In this document: piece after piece, positions 43,451 to 51,314 of the stretch
Numbering within the stretch: position 1 is the stretch's first letter
Layout: every line of letters starts with the position of its first letter
Notes under the pieces: generated by a model
Databases searched by the model: none
Seen by the model: only the letters and a program-made list of their open reading frames with translations
Told to the model about the DNA's origin: nothing
Source of the DNA: JAAELZ01 sp965223465
GTDB lineage: Bacteria > Pseudomonadota > Gammaproteobacteria > Arenicellales > Poriferihabitantaceae
Length of the DNA: 64,000 nucleotides
Direction of reading: 5' to 3'
Assembly (NCBI GenBank): GCA_965223465.1
Contig: OZ245025.1
Coordinates: 248,001-312,000, forward strand
Position numbers and translations under genes: made by a program

Positions 43451-43461
43451 TGAGCAGTAAG

Positions 43462-44028
43462 CTAATCTCGGGCGATCAGCCTCAGAAACTCTGAACGCGT
43501 TCGTTCATCCTTGCGAAAGGTACCCAACATCATCGAAGTTTGCATCAGTGAGCCTTGTTTTTGCACGCCGCGCATCATCATACACATATGTTGCGCCTCA
43601 ATCACCACGCCCACACCGCGCGCCCCGATAGAGGATTTGACCGCGGTGGCAATTTGATGGGTAAGGTTTTCCTGAATTTGCAAACGCCGCGCGAACATAT
43701 TGGTAATGCGCGCCAGTTTGGAAAGACCAATCACCTTGCCTCGGGGCAGGTAAGCAATATGTGCTTTGCCAATAAAAGGTAGCAAATGATGCTCGCACAA
43801 AGAATAAAACTCGATATCCTTCAGAATGACCATTTCATCATTATTAGATTCAAAAATGGCATCGTTAATGACTTCATCCAGTGTTTGGTCATAGCCTTCA
43901 GTTAAAAACTGCATCGCTTTAGCGGCACGCACAGGGGTTTTCAACAAACCTTCACGTTCTACATCTTCACCCAAAGCCGCCATGATCGCGGCATAATGTT
44001 CGGCGATTTTTTTGGTTTCGTTGGTCAT
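43462..44028 (-). CDS. folE: GTP cyclohydrolase I
   Basis: 188 residues from the ATG at 44028; a GTG two codons upstream is possible. It makes dihydroneopterin triphosphate from GTP, the first step of folate synthesis. Zinc ligands lie in FYSLCEHHLLPFIGKAHIAYLP (Cys, His) and in QHMCMMMRGVQKQGS (Cys). Other signatures: DMVILKDIEFYS, GLSKLARI and RLQIQENLTHQIA. It starts about ten bases after the PfkB gene ends. Confidence 0.96.
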   Translation of the reverse strand: MTNETKKIAEHYAAIMAALGEDVEREGLLKTPVRAAKAMQFLTEGYDQTLDEVINDAIFESNNDEMVILKDIEFYSLCEHHLLPFIGKAHIAYLPRGKVIGLSKLARITNMFARRLQIQENLTHQIATAVKSSIGARGVGVVIEAQHMCMMMRGVQKQGSLMQTSMMLGTFRKDERTRSEFLRLIARD

Positions 44029-44037
44029 GTGCACTAA

Positions 44038-44985
44038 CTATTCAGACGGCAGAGAGAATGGTACACCAAAACTATCGGCATAGCGCTGGCTAAATTCATC
44101 CTTCGTAAAACGATGATTTTGGGTTCCATGGTTTTCAATTTTAATCGCGCCGAGTAAAGCGGCCATGCGACCGGTGGTTTCCCAATCCAGCTGGTGTTTT
44201 ACTCCATAAAGTAAACCCGCACGAAAGGCGTCGCCGCAGCCCGTTGGGTCTACCGCTTTACCAATCGGCGCTACCGGTATATCGATTTTTTTGCCGTTAT
44301 TATAGATCTCCGCACCTTTCCCACCGCGCGTAATAATCAAGGCGTCGACTTGCTTTGCAATCGCGTCAATCGACAGTTTGGCGTTTTGCGCCAGCATTTC
44401 AGATTCGTAATCGTTGACCACGACATAATCTGCGATGTCGATAAAGCGTTTTAACTCGGCTTCATCAAACATCGGTAAACCCTGGCCAGGGTCAAAAAAG
44501 AAAGGTATGCCCAATGCATATAATTGCTCCGCATGTTCGATCATCGCTTGTTTGCCATCCGGTGCGATAATGCCGAGCGAAATATCCAGTGCGTCGGTGA
44601 TGGTGTTCTGGTGTGCCTCATTCATCGCGCCCGGATGAAACGCGATAATTTGGTTATCATCCATATCCGTGGTGAGATATGCCTGCGCGGTAAATGTATC
44701 GTCGATTTCCACAATACAGGCATCATTTAAACCGCATTTTTTCAACCATTTACGATAGGGTTTAAAGTCTTCTCCCACGGTTGCCATGGGCAGCGAATCC
44801 TCACCCAATAGGTTCAAATTGTAGGCGATATTACCCGCGCAACCACCAAATTCCTTGCGCATTTCTGGCACTAAAAAGCACACATTTAGGATGTGAACTT
44901 TCTCCGGAATGATATGGTTTTTGAATGAGTCGGGGAACACCATGATGGTGTCATAGGCTAAAGAGCCCGTGATCAGAACAGACAT
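44038..44985 (-). CDS. PfkB-family carbohydrate/nucleoside kinase
   Basis: 315 residues. PfkB family features: N-terminal SLAYDTIMVFP, GGCAGNIAYNLNLLG (sugar binding), VVVNDYESEMLAQN, LIITRGGKGAEI and the anion-hole catalytic motif VDPTGCGDAFRAGLLYG. The sequence is closest in style to proteobacterial adenosine-kinase-like members, but ribokinase or another substrate cannot be excluded. It lies 18 bases after fur and before folE on the same strand. Confidence 0.85.
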   Translation of the reverse strand: MSVLITGSLAYDTIMVFPDSFKNHIIPEKVHILNVCFLVPEMRKEFGGCAGNIAYNLNLLGEDSLPMATVGEDFKPYRKWLKKCGLNDACIVEIDDTFTAQAYLTTDMDDNQIIAFHPGAMNEAHQNTITDALDISLGIIAPDGKQAMIEHAEQLYALGIPFFFDPGQGLPMFDEAELKRFIDIADYVVVNDYESEMLAQNAKLSIDAIAKQVDALIITRGGKGAEIYNNGKKIDIPVAPIGKAVDPTGCGDAFRAGLLYGVKHQLDWETTGRMAALLGAIKIENHGTQNHRFTKDEFSQRYADSFGVPFSLPSE

Positions 44986-45003
44986 AAGCGTAAGGTGTTA
45001 GAT

Positions 45004-45429
45004 TTAGGTGTTTTTATTCAGGCACTGACTACATTTGCCAAAAAGATAGAGCGAATGATCTTGTATTTCAAAATTGTGTTTTTTGGCGATACTAAGTTGT
45101 GCTTTTTCTATCGATTTATCCACAAATTCTATAATTTTGCCGCATTCGACGCATAGCATATGATCGTGATGCTCGCTATCGGCCAGTTCAAATACCGAGC
45201 GATCGGCGAAATGATGGCGTATGAGCAGGCCGGCGCTCTCAAACTGGGTCAATACGCGGTAGATGGTTGCCAGACCGATGCTTTCATTGCGTTCGAGCAT
45301 GATTTTATAGACATCTTCGGCGGAAAAGTGTCGTTTTCTGTTCGACTCCAGCATCTTGAGAATCTTGATTCTTGGCAGGGTCGACTTTAAGCCGATTTGT
45401 TTTAGCTGATCTATTTGAGCTTCACTCAT
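45004..45429 (-). CDS. fur: Ferric uptake regulator Fur
   Basis: 141 residues. Fur represses iron-uptake genes when loaded with Fe2+. The N-terminal winged helix is at about 9-80 with the recognition helix SIGLATIYRVLTQFESAGL. The metal site is DSEHHDHMLCVECG (His87, His88, His90, Cys93, Cys96) and the second CxxC is GKCSQC (Cys133, Cys136). TATAAT lies exactly six bases before the ATG, with a Fur box over the -35, so autoregulation and a leaderless message are likely. Start at 45429 fits the family (MSEAQIDQLKQIGLKSTLPR). Confidence 0.96.
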   Translation of the reverse strand: MSEAQIDQLKQIGLKSTLPRIKILKMLESNRKRHFSAEDVYKIMLERNESIGLATIYRVLTQFESAGLLIRHHFADRSVFELADSEHHDHMLCVECGKIIEFVDKSIEKAQLSIAKKHNFEIQDHSLYLFGKCSQCLNKNT

Positions 45430-45435
45430 CAGGCT

Positions 45436-45463
45436 ATTATAAATGAATTATTCTCAATGAGAA
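45436..45463 (-). promoter_or_regulatory. Probable fur promoter placed for a leaderless mRNA
   Basis: On the minus strand TTCTCA (45458-45463, four of six) and TATAAT (45436-45441) are 16 bases apart. Six bases (45430-45435) separate the -10 from the ATG at 45427-45429, so transcription should begin at the start codon. The -35 lies over the stop codon of the antiporter gene and over the Fur box. Confidence 0.55.
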
Positions 45464-45466
45464 TCA
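45450..45466. promoter_or_regulatory. Fur box at fur
   Basis: ATTCTCA-A-TGAGAAT (45450-45464) is a perfect 7-1-7 palindrome, the spacing of Fur sites. The overlapping AATGAGAATCA (45456-45466) matches ten of eleven bases of the central part of the classical 19-base iron box. It covers the -35 of fur, so Fur-Fe2+ should repress its own gene. Confidence 0.75.
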
Positions 45467-46719
45467 CTTAGTTTAGCAGATTCGAGTAATTTCGCCTTTT
45501 CCACCAACCCTTTAATCGACAGCCCTTGTACCAGAATAGAAAATACAACAATCACGTATGTTACTGCCAGCACAATGTCACGTGCTTCCCCCTCAGGTAA
45601 GGATAGGGCGAGTGCGACCGATATCCCGCCGCGTAAGCCGCCCCAGACCATCACACGCGTAACATAAGGGGTAAAGGTGCGTCGTAAACGAAACAAGGCA
45701 ATGGGAATACCCACCGCAATCCATCTGGCGAGCAATACCAGGCCAATCGCAATGATACCGGCGATCATCGAGGCTTGGCTAAATTCGAGTATCAGCACCT
45801 CAAGGCCAATCAACACAAATAATAGTGCGTTGAGAATCTCGTCGATTAGTTCCCAAAACATATCCAGATGATCGCGTGTGGTATCGCTCATGGCAAGCTG
45901 TCTGCCTTCGTTACCAATCATCAGCCCGGCTACCACGATAGCGATTGGACCTGAAGTATGAATGGCGAGCGCCAGCGTATAGCCGCCCATCACAATCGCC
46001 AGCGATATCAAAATTTCAACTGAATAATTATCCAGGCTGGCTAATAATTTGTTACCGATATAACCCAGCACCAGACCAAATAAAATGCCCCCCAGCGCCT
46101 CCTCAGCAAACAACAATGCAATGTGCGAGACGCTTGCTGATTCAGGGTGTAGCGCGATACCCAGTAAAGCCACAAACACCACCACGCCGACACCATCGTT
46201 GAACAAGGATTCGCCGGTAATTTTGGTTTCCAGTGCTTTGGGTGCACCCACGCTTTTGAGCGTTGCCAGCACCGCAATCGGGTCGGTTGGGGAGATCAGT
46301 GCACCAAATAATAGGCAATATATTAATTGAATACTTAGCCCTAACGCATTGAAAAGATAGTAACTAGCTATGCCGATGATAAAGGTAGAGGTAATCACTC
46401 CAACGGTCGCCAGGGTTAGGATAACCCACCTCTGTTTGCGCAAGTCCTCCAGGTTGACATGCAGTGCGCCCGCAAACAGTAGAAAGCTCAGCATACCGTG
46501 CAGCAGCGTGTAATTAAAATCCACTCCGGCTAAAATGCCCTTCGCCAGCGCGCGCATCGGATAGAGCCCGAGGGTATCCACCAGTATAATTCCCAGCGAA
46601 AAAACCAACGCAACCAGCATGACACCAATCGCGGTGGGCAGTTTGATCCATCTTGCATTAATATAGCTAAACAGCGCGGTTGTAGTCACCAATAGGGCGC
46701 TCAGGGTAAGAACTTCCAT
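45454..46719 (-). CDS. Na+/H+ antiporter, CPA1 (NhaP) family
   Basis: 421 residues, about 12 hydrophobic helices. CPA1 features are LLFGALISPTDPIAVLATLKSVGAPKAL (the conserved TDP), ITGESLFNDGVGVVVF (the ND ion-binding pair), and RVMVWGGLRGGISVALALSLP. It is expected to exchange cytosolic Na+ or K+ for protons in the inner membrane. Its stop codon lies inside the fur Fur box and promoter region, 24 bases before fur. Confidence 0.9.
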   Translation of the reverse strand: MEVLTLSALLVTTTALFSYINARWIKLPTAIGVMLVALVFSLGIILVDTLGLYPMRALAKGILAGVDFNYTLLHGMLSFLLFAGALHVNLEDLRKQRWVILTLATVGVITSTFIIGIASYYLFNALGLSIQLIYCLLFGALISPTDPIAVLATLKSVGAPKALETKITGESLFNDGVGVVVFVALLGIALHPESASVSHIALLFAEEALGGILFGLVLGYIGNKLLASLDNYSVEILISLAIVMGGYTLALAIHTSGPIAIVVAGLMIGNEGRQLAMSDTTRDHLDMFWELIDEILNALLFVLIGLEVLILEFSQASMIAGIIAIGLVLLARWIAVGIPIALFRLRRTFTPYVTRVMVWGGLRGGISVALALSLPEGEARDIVLAVTYVIVVFSILVQGLSIKGLVEKAKLLESAKLSDSH

Positions 46720-46760
46720 TACTCAATTACATCAATAGTTTACAAATAGATAGGTCAGCT

Positions 46761-48071
46761 TTAGTGCACCGAATCACGCATGATGGCTTCGATCTCATTG
46801 GCGTCCACTGGAATATCGCGGCTCAGCAGTTCGGGTTCATTCTTGGTGACCAGTGCATCATCTTCCACCCGAATACCAATATTGTGCCAGCGTTCGTCAA
46901 TGTCATCAGCGGGGGTAATGTAGATTCCGGGTTCGACGGTCAGGACCATACCTGGTTCCAGAATGCGCCAGGCATCTTCGACCTTGTATTCGCCCACGTC
47001 GTGCACGTCCATGCCAAGCCAGTGGCCGGTGTTATGCATATAAAACCGCTTGTAATGCGCTTGCTCGATCACTTCATCAAGGCTACCTTTCAGTAGGCCC
47101 AGATCCAGCATGCCTTGGGATAGCGTTTTCACTGCCGCTTTATGATATTCCCGCCAGGGCTGGTTGGCTCGAATCTTGTCGATCGCCGCTTCCTGCGCTG
47201 CGAGCACCAAATCATAAAGGCTGCGTTGTTCGGCGCTGAATTGGCCGTTGATTGGGAAGGTGCGCGTAATATCAGAGGCATAGCATTCAAGTTCGGCGCC
47301 CGCGTCGATGAGCAACAGATCCCCATCCTGACACACCGCGTTGTTTTCGGTGTAGTGTAGTATGCAGGCGTTTTCACCGGCAGCTACAATTGAAGGATAG
47401 GCAGGGTAAGCACTTCCACCTTGCATGAAACAGGCTTCCATTGCCGCCTGTACTTCGTACTCGTACATCCCAGGGCGGCATACCTGCATAGCACGTCGGT
47501 GTCCCGCTGCGCTCAGTTTGGCAGCACGGCGCATCACACGCAGTTCTTCCGATTTCTTAAATAAGCGTAGTTCATGCAAAATGTAAGTTAGGTCAACGAA
47601 CTCCATGGGTGCGTGCACACCCGTGCGCGCTTTTGCCTTAATCTCAGTAACCCAGCCAAATAATTGCTGATCAAAATCCGGGTGTCGCCCCGTACAGGTA
47701 AAAACTTTATCTTGATTTTCTAATAATTTAGGGAGGATTTCTTCTAGCTGTTCTATCTCGTAAGCCTGATCTGCACCGTATTGCTCGATGGCAGTTTCCA
47801 GGCCAGCGCGCTTGCCGTGCCATTGCTCGCGTTCCGGATCATTCTTACGACAAAACAAGATAAACTCGCCTTCCTCGCGGTTGGGAATCAATACCGCGAT
47901 CGCTTCTGGTTCTGGAAACTGGGTCAGATAATAAAAATCGCTATCCGGTCGAAAGCGAAACAGGACATCACCATTGCGATGTTGCTCATTATTGGTTGGG
48001 ATGATGGCAATGCCTTCACCCATCAACTGCATCAGGCCGCGTCGGCGTCGATTAAAAATATCAGGGTGCAT
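46761..48071 (-). CDS. pepP: Xaa-Pro aminopeptidase (aminopeptidase P)
   Basis: 436 residues, close to E. coli PepP (441). It removes N-terminal residues before proline. The M24 metal ligands appear in order: LLIDAGAELECYASDITRTFP (two Asp), HNTGHWLGMDVHDVG (His), LTVEPGIYI (Glu) and NIGIRVEDDALVT (Glu). N-terminal domain contains FRFRPDSDFYYLTQFPEPEA. It follows ygfB, the usual gammaproteobacterial neighbour, but the ubiH/ubiI genes that normally come next are replaced by the antiporter. Confidence 0.96.
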   Translation of the reverse strand: MHPDIFNRRRRGLMQLMGEGIAIIPTNNEQHRNGDVLFRFRPDSDFYYLTQFPEPEAIAVLIPNREEGEFILFCRKNDPEREQWHGKRAGLETAIEQYGADQAYEIEQLEEILPKLLENQDKVFTCTGRHPDFDQQLFGWVTEIKAKARTGVHAPMEFVDLTYILHELRLFKKSEELRVMRRAAKLSAAGHRRAMQVCRPGMYEYEVQAAMEACFMQGGSAYPAYPSIVAAGENACILHYTENNAVCQDGDLLLIDAGAELECYASDITRTFPINGQFSAEQRSLYDLVLAAQEAAIDKIRANQPWREYHKAAVKTLSQGMLDLGLLKGSLDEVIEQAHYKRFYMHNTGHWLGMDVHDVGEYKVEDAWRILEPGMVLTVEPGIYITPADDIDERWHNIGIRVEDDALVTKNEPELLSRDIPVDANEIEAIMRDSVH

Positions 48072-48121
48072 TTGTTAATCTCTACTGGGGTTCACGATGA
48101 ATAATTAGCAATGGGCTGTCT

Positions 48122-48691
48122 TTACTCGTGAACCGATTCTATCGGGTAATCCGGATTTAATTCTTCATAAATGAGTTGAGTCGCCATACGCAGATATTCG
48201 CGCAGTTCAATAAACGCGACCTCATCTTCATTGGACTCAGACGGCGTAGGTTCCAGGCCAGCGATGGCGATGATGTCCTGTACGCTGGATTGTAATTCGT
48301 GGTTGAGTTGCCTAAGGATGTCTTTTCCATCGTACATCAAACCAACAATATAACCCTGGCTCCAGTCTGCCAGGGCATCCAGCTGGATATCCAAAGAATC
48401 AACATCGGGCAACCATAAGTCAAATCCAAATTCTGCCTGGTTCAGGTCTCTTGTGCTCATTTCAATCAGGCTTTCCAGGGCGCTGACAGATACCTCGTCC
48501 GAAAAATTAAGATGGGCAATAGAGGCGTCCAGTTCAGCGCTTTTTATGTTGCGACAAACCAGGCCACAGGCAATACCATGTGCTTGTGCGGCTGAGCCAT
48601 CAAAGCTGCTGTTGCGTAGTTTGCCGTCCAGCGCGGCGTATAAGGCCTGTTTGTCAGATAAATCTGGGGTGTGATGTTGTATATCAATCAT
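48122..48691 (-). CDS. ygfB: YgfB/UPF0149 family protein
   Basis: 189 residues. The family fold is all-helical; seen are QAHGIACGLVC, WLPDVDSLDIQLDALADWSQGYIVGL and ESNEDEVAFIELREYLRMATQLIYEEL. The function of most members is not settled; in Pseudomonas a relative affects antibiotic-resistance regulation. TATAAT (48698-48703) lies six bases before the ATG with no Shine-Dalgarno sequence, suggesting a leaderless message. It is followed 50 bases later by pepP. Confidence 0.9.
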   Translation of the reverse strand: MIDIQHHTPDLSDKQALYAALDGKLRNSSFDGSAAQAHGIACGLVCRNIKSAELDASIAHLNFSDEVSVSALESLIEMSTRDLNQAEFGFDLWLPDVDSLDIQLDALADWSQGYIVGLMYDGKDILRQLNHELQSSVQDIIAIAGLEPTPSESNEDEVAFIELREYLRMATQLIYEELNPDYPIESVHE

Positions 48692-48697
48692 GCGGCG

Positions 48698-48703
48698 ATT
48701 ATA
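48698..48703 (-). promoter_or_regulatory. Probable ygfB -10 element placed for a leaderless mRNA
   Basis: TATAAT on the minus strand, followed by six bases (CGCCGC) and the ATG at 48689-48691. The -35 is weak (TAGAGT at 18 bases). The spacing to the ATG is the same as at fur and ispB. Confidence 0.45.
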
Positions 48704-48891
48704 GGCCGGAAACTGTTTTTTACTCTACCTTAGCGTGAAAATAAGAGCTTCATAATGAGGGTAACGATATGCACCACTCAAACCGAGACGAGGCCTTTTC
48801 GTGGTGCAAAAACCGACTGTGGGGCAGTCAATTCACGTGTTGCTTACCGCATAACCTTTTTCAGTGTTGAAGCAAGATGAAATCTTGATGC
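48704..48891. other. Gap with three short hairpins
   Basis: Apart from the ygfB promoter this gap holds no gene. Three inverted repeats are visible: GCACCAC/GTGGTGC (48771-48777 with 48801-48807), GACTG/CAGTC (48815-48819 with 48825-48829) and CAAGAT/ATCTTG (48873-48878 with 48882-48887, three-base loop). The last sits just downstream of the GltB-like stop and may be a weak terminator. None is followed by a clear U run. Confidence 0.4.
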
Positions 48892-50475
48892 TTACCAGTG
48901 ATTCGGTGAAGCATTTTTCCAATGGGGCAACCAACCCTCGGGTATGCTTGATTTCTTCAATAAGCTGCCCTCCGCGATCGCTGGGTAGATTTCTGCGTAA
49001 GTTTTTACCACCGAGCCACCCACTCGATGATGGACGTGTTGCAGATCCACTTCAGTCGTGTTGCTTAACCCGGCGACTTCGAGCAGCTCAACCAAATGCC
49101 GCACCATGCTATTGTGATAATTCGCCACCCTTTTGCCTTTGGCCTCGACATCCAGAGATTGAAAGCGTGCTGGGTCTTGGGTTGCGATTCCTGTCGGGCA
49201 GTGGTCGGTATTACAGGCCCTGGATTGAATACAACCGAGCGCGAGCATCATGGCGCGGGCGGAATTAACCGTGTCACTCCCCAGCGCCAGCACTCTGAAC
49301 AAATGAAACGCAGAGAGTACCTTACCCGCGCCAATCAGGCGGATTTTGTCGCGTACGTCAAACCCGATCAGGGCATTATGAACAAAATTCATGCCCTCGC
49401 GCAGCGGAGTGCCCACCGAATTGGTGAGCTCCACCGGCGCAGCGCCAGTGCCCCCCTCTGAACCATCAACCGTAATAAAATCAGGTGTAATGCCGGTTTC
49501 ATCCATGGCTTTACAGATTCCCAGAAACTCTGATTTCTGACCGATACACAGTTTAAACCCACTCGGCTTTCCACCCGATAGTTCGCGCAGTTTGGCAACA
49601 AATTCAAGCAGGCCTCGGGGATTATCAAATTCTGTATGCGCAGCGGGGGAATTTACATCTTCACCCATCGGCACATGTCGAATGGCAGCGATTTCTTCGG
49701 TCAATTTAGCCGCGGGCAAAATCCCGCCATGCCCAGGCTTAGCGCCCTGGGATAGCTTTATTTCAATCATCTTAACCACTTCTTTTTGTGCATATTGGGT
49801 GAACAAATCCGCATCAAAACCTCCCTTGGCATTGCGGCAGCCGAAATACCCCGTGCCGATTTGCCAAATAATATCACCACCATGTTTGAGATGATGTTCA
49901 CTTAAGCCACCTTCGCCTGTATTGTGCGCAAAGCCACCCTGTTTGGCGCCTAGGTTCAGTGCCAGAATCGCGTTTTTGCTGAGCGAGCCATAGCTCATCG
50001 CCGAAATATTAAGCGGTGAAGCTGCGTAAGGTTGGGCGCAATCAGGGCCACCAAACATTACGCGTGGGTGTTTGTCCGGATTATGGCTGGGCGCGAGCGA
50101 ATGTGCGACCCACTCACATCCCGGTCGATAAAAATCAAACTGGCTGCCAAACGGGCGCGTATCACGCTGGCCTTTAGCGCGTTGATACACCAGCGAGCGA
50201 AATTCCCGTGGAAGCGGGCGCCCGTCCAGATCCGACTCAACAAAATATTGCTGGATTTCCGGGCGGATAGATTCAAAAAAATAGCGTAAATGACCAATGA
50301 CGGGATAAATCCGTAATAAGGTACGGTTGGTTTGGAGTAAATCATAAACCCCAACCATGATCAGCGGCACAATGATCAGCAACAGCCAAAGTATGGGTGG
50401 CCAAACCAGGGCCATGAGCAAAACCAATATCGGTAGGGCGATTGAGAGTATGATGAAGTATTGTCGAACGACCAT
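48892..50475 (-). CDS. FMN-binding glutamate-synthase-family protein, membrane-anchored
   Basis: 527 residues from the ATG at 50475, which has AGGAG eight bases upstream; a GTG five codons earlier overlaps that site and is unlikely. Two hydrophobic helices at the N-terminus (IILSIALPILVLLMALVWPPILWLLLIIVPLIMVGVY) precede a GltB-like FMN/[3Fe-4S] domain: MSYGSLSKNAILALNLGAKQGGFAHNTGEGGLS, KLSQGAKPGHGGILPAAK, VDGSEGGTGAAP and the cluster motif CIQSRACNTDHCPTG. It lacks the glutaminase domain and has no GltD partner here. Such stand-alone proteins are common; the reaction is unproven. Confidence 0.88.
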   Translation of the reverse strand: MVVRQYFIILSIALPILVLLMALVWPPILWLLLIIVPLIMVGVYDLLQTNRTLLRIYPVIGHLRYFFESIRPEIQQYFVESDLDGRPLPREFRSLVYQRAKGQRDTRPFGSQFDFYRPGCEWVAHSLAPSHNPDKHPRVMFGGPDCAQPYAASPLNISAMSYGSLSKNAILALNLGAKQGGFAHNTGEGGLSEHHLKHGGDIIWQIGTGYFGCRNAKGGFDADLFTQYAQKEVVKMIEIKLSQGAKPGHGGILPAAKLTEEIAAIRHVPMGEDVNSPAAHTEFDNPRGLLEFVAKLRELSGGKPSGFKLCIGQKSEFLGICKAMDETGITPDFITVDGSEGGTGAAPVELTNSVGTPLREGMNFVHNALIGFDVRDKIRLIGAGKVLSAFHLFRVLALGSDTVNSARAMMLALGCIQSRACNTDHCPTGIATQDPARFQSLDVEAKGKRVANYHNSMVRHLVELLEVAGLSNTTEVDLQHVHHRVGGSVVKTYAEIYPAIAEGSLLKKSSIPEGWLPHWKNASPNHW

Positions 50476-50608
50476 GTCCAAACTCCTCACTTATTGTTGG
50501 TATAAATTTAGACGGACTTTAGCATGAAACTCAGTAATTGCTAATATAGCTGCGGCTTCTAACGGTGGTTGCGTTGCCGAAGGCCTGCGTAAGCTAGATC
50601 TGTTTTGC

Positions 50609-51190
50609 CTAGGCAGTCAGTGGATCAAACCTCTCATTCACCAGCATATCCACCAATCTAATCAAGGGTAGTCCAACTAAGGTGTTTGGGTCATCGCCTT
50701 GCAGCTTGCTCAGCATCGCGATACCCAAACTTTCTGATTTTAGGCTGCCAGCACAGTTATAGGGCTGATCTTTACGCAGATATTGTTCGATCTGCTCGTC
50801 ATTAACCCTGCGGAAAACCACCGAATAGGGCTCTACGCAATGCTGGGTCACTCCCGTCTCGGTATTAAAAAGACAGAGCCCAGTGTATAGATTTACCTCG
50901 TTTCCAGATGCTTCCTTGAGCTGTTCAACTGCAGCTTGGTGGTCCTCTGGTTTACCGATTATTTTACCGTCTAACACCGCGACCTGGTCCGAACCAATAA
51001 TGAGAGCAGGGTGGTGTTCTTGGCCGATCGCTTTTGCTTTTCCAATGGCAAGCCGTTCGACCAATGCCTGTGGGCTTTCGCCTGGTTTAGCGGTTTCGTC
51101 AATATCATGAGAAATGCACTCAAATGGCAAGCCTAAGCGTGAAAGCAGGGCTTTACGATATTCAGAAGAAGATGCAAGTATGATCTGCAT
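50609..51190 (-). CDS. yceF: Maf-family nucleotide pyrophosphatase, YceF type
   Basis: 193 residues. Maf proteins hydrolyse nucleoside triphosphates to monophosphates; YceF-type members prefer 7-methyl-GTP. Signatures: ILASSSEYRKALLSRLGLPFE, LIIGSDQVAVLDGKIIGKP, the YTGLCLFN segment, and CAGSLKSESLGIAMLSKLQGDDPNTLVGLPL, which fit YceF rather than the classic Maf (YhdE). It begins 21 bases after the tRNA-Arg gene ends on the same strand. Confidence 0.92.
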   Translation of the reverse strand: MQIILASSSEYRKALLSRLGLPFECISHDIDETAKPGESPQALVERLAIGKAKAIGQEHHPALIIGSDQVAVLDGKIIGKPEDHQAAVEQLKEASGNEVNLYTGLCLFNTETGVTQHCVEPYSVVFRRVNDEQIEQYLRKDQPYNCAGSLKSESLGIAMLSKLQGDDPNTLVGLPLIRLVDMLVNERFDPLTA

Positions 51191-51211
51191 AATATTGATA
51201 ATTAAAGAAAG

Positions 51212-51288
51212 TGGCGCGCCCGGAGGGAGTCGAACCCCCGACCACCTGGTTCGAAGCCAGGTACTCTATCCAGCTGAGCTACAGGCGC
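51212..51288 (-). tRNA. tRNA-Arg (anticodon UCG)
   Basis: The minus strand folds as a 77-base cloverleaf. Acceptor stem GCGCCTG pairs with CGGGCGC (one G-U), discriminator G, encoded CCA. The anticodon stem CCTGG/CCAGG holds the loop CTTCGAA, so the anticodon is TCG, reading CGA and related Arg codons. The T arm is GGGGG-TTCGACT-CCCTC. It stands between gatB and yceF. Confidence 0.97.
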
Positions 51289-51314
51289 ATTGATGCGTTT
51301 ATTGCCTGGATCAA

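Noticed and set aside
48089..48134. GGTTCACG/CGTGAACC inverted repeat between ygfB and pepP
   Set aside because: Eight-base arms are 30 bases apart and one arm is coding (the last ygfB codons); the stem would be weak and no U run follows.
48692..48891. 6S RNA next to ygfB
   Set aside because: 6S RNA often lies near ygfB in gammaproteobacteria, but the gap lacks the long paired ends and central bubble; its hairpins are short and separate.
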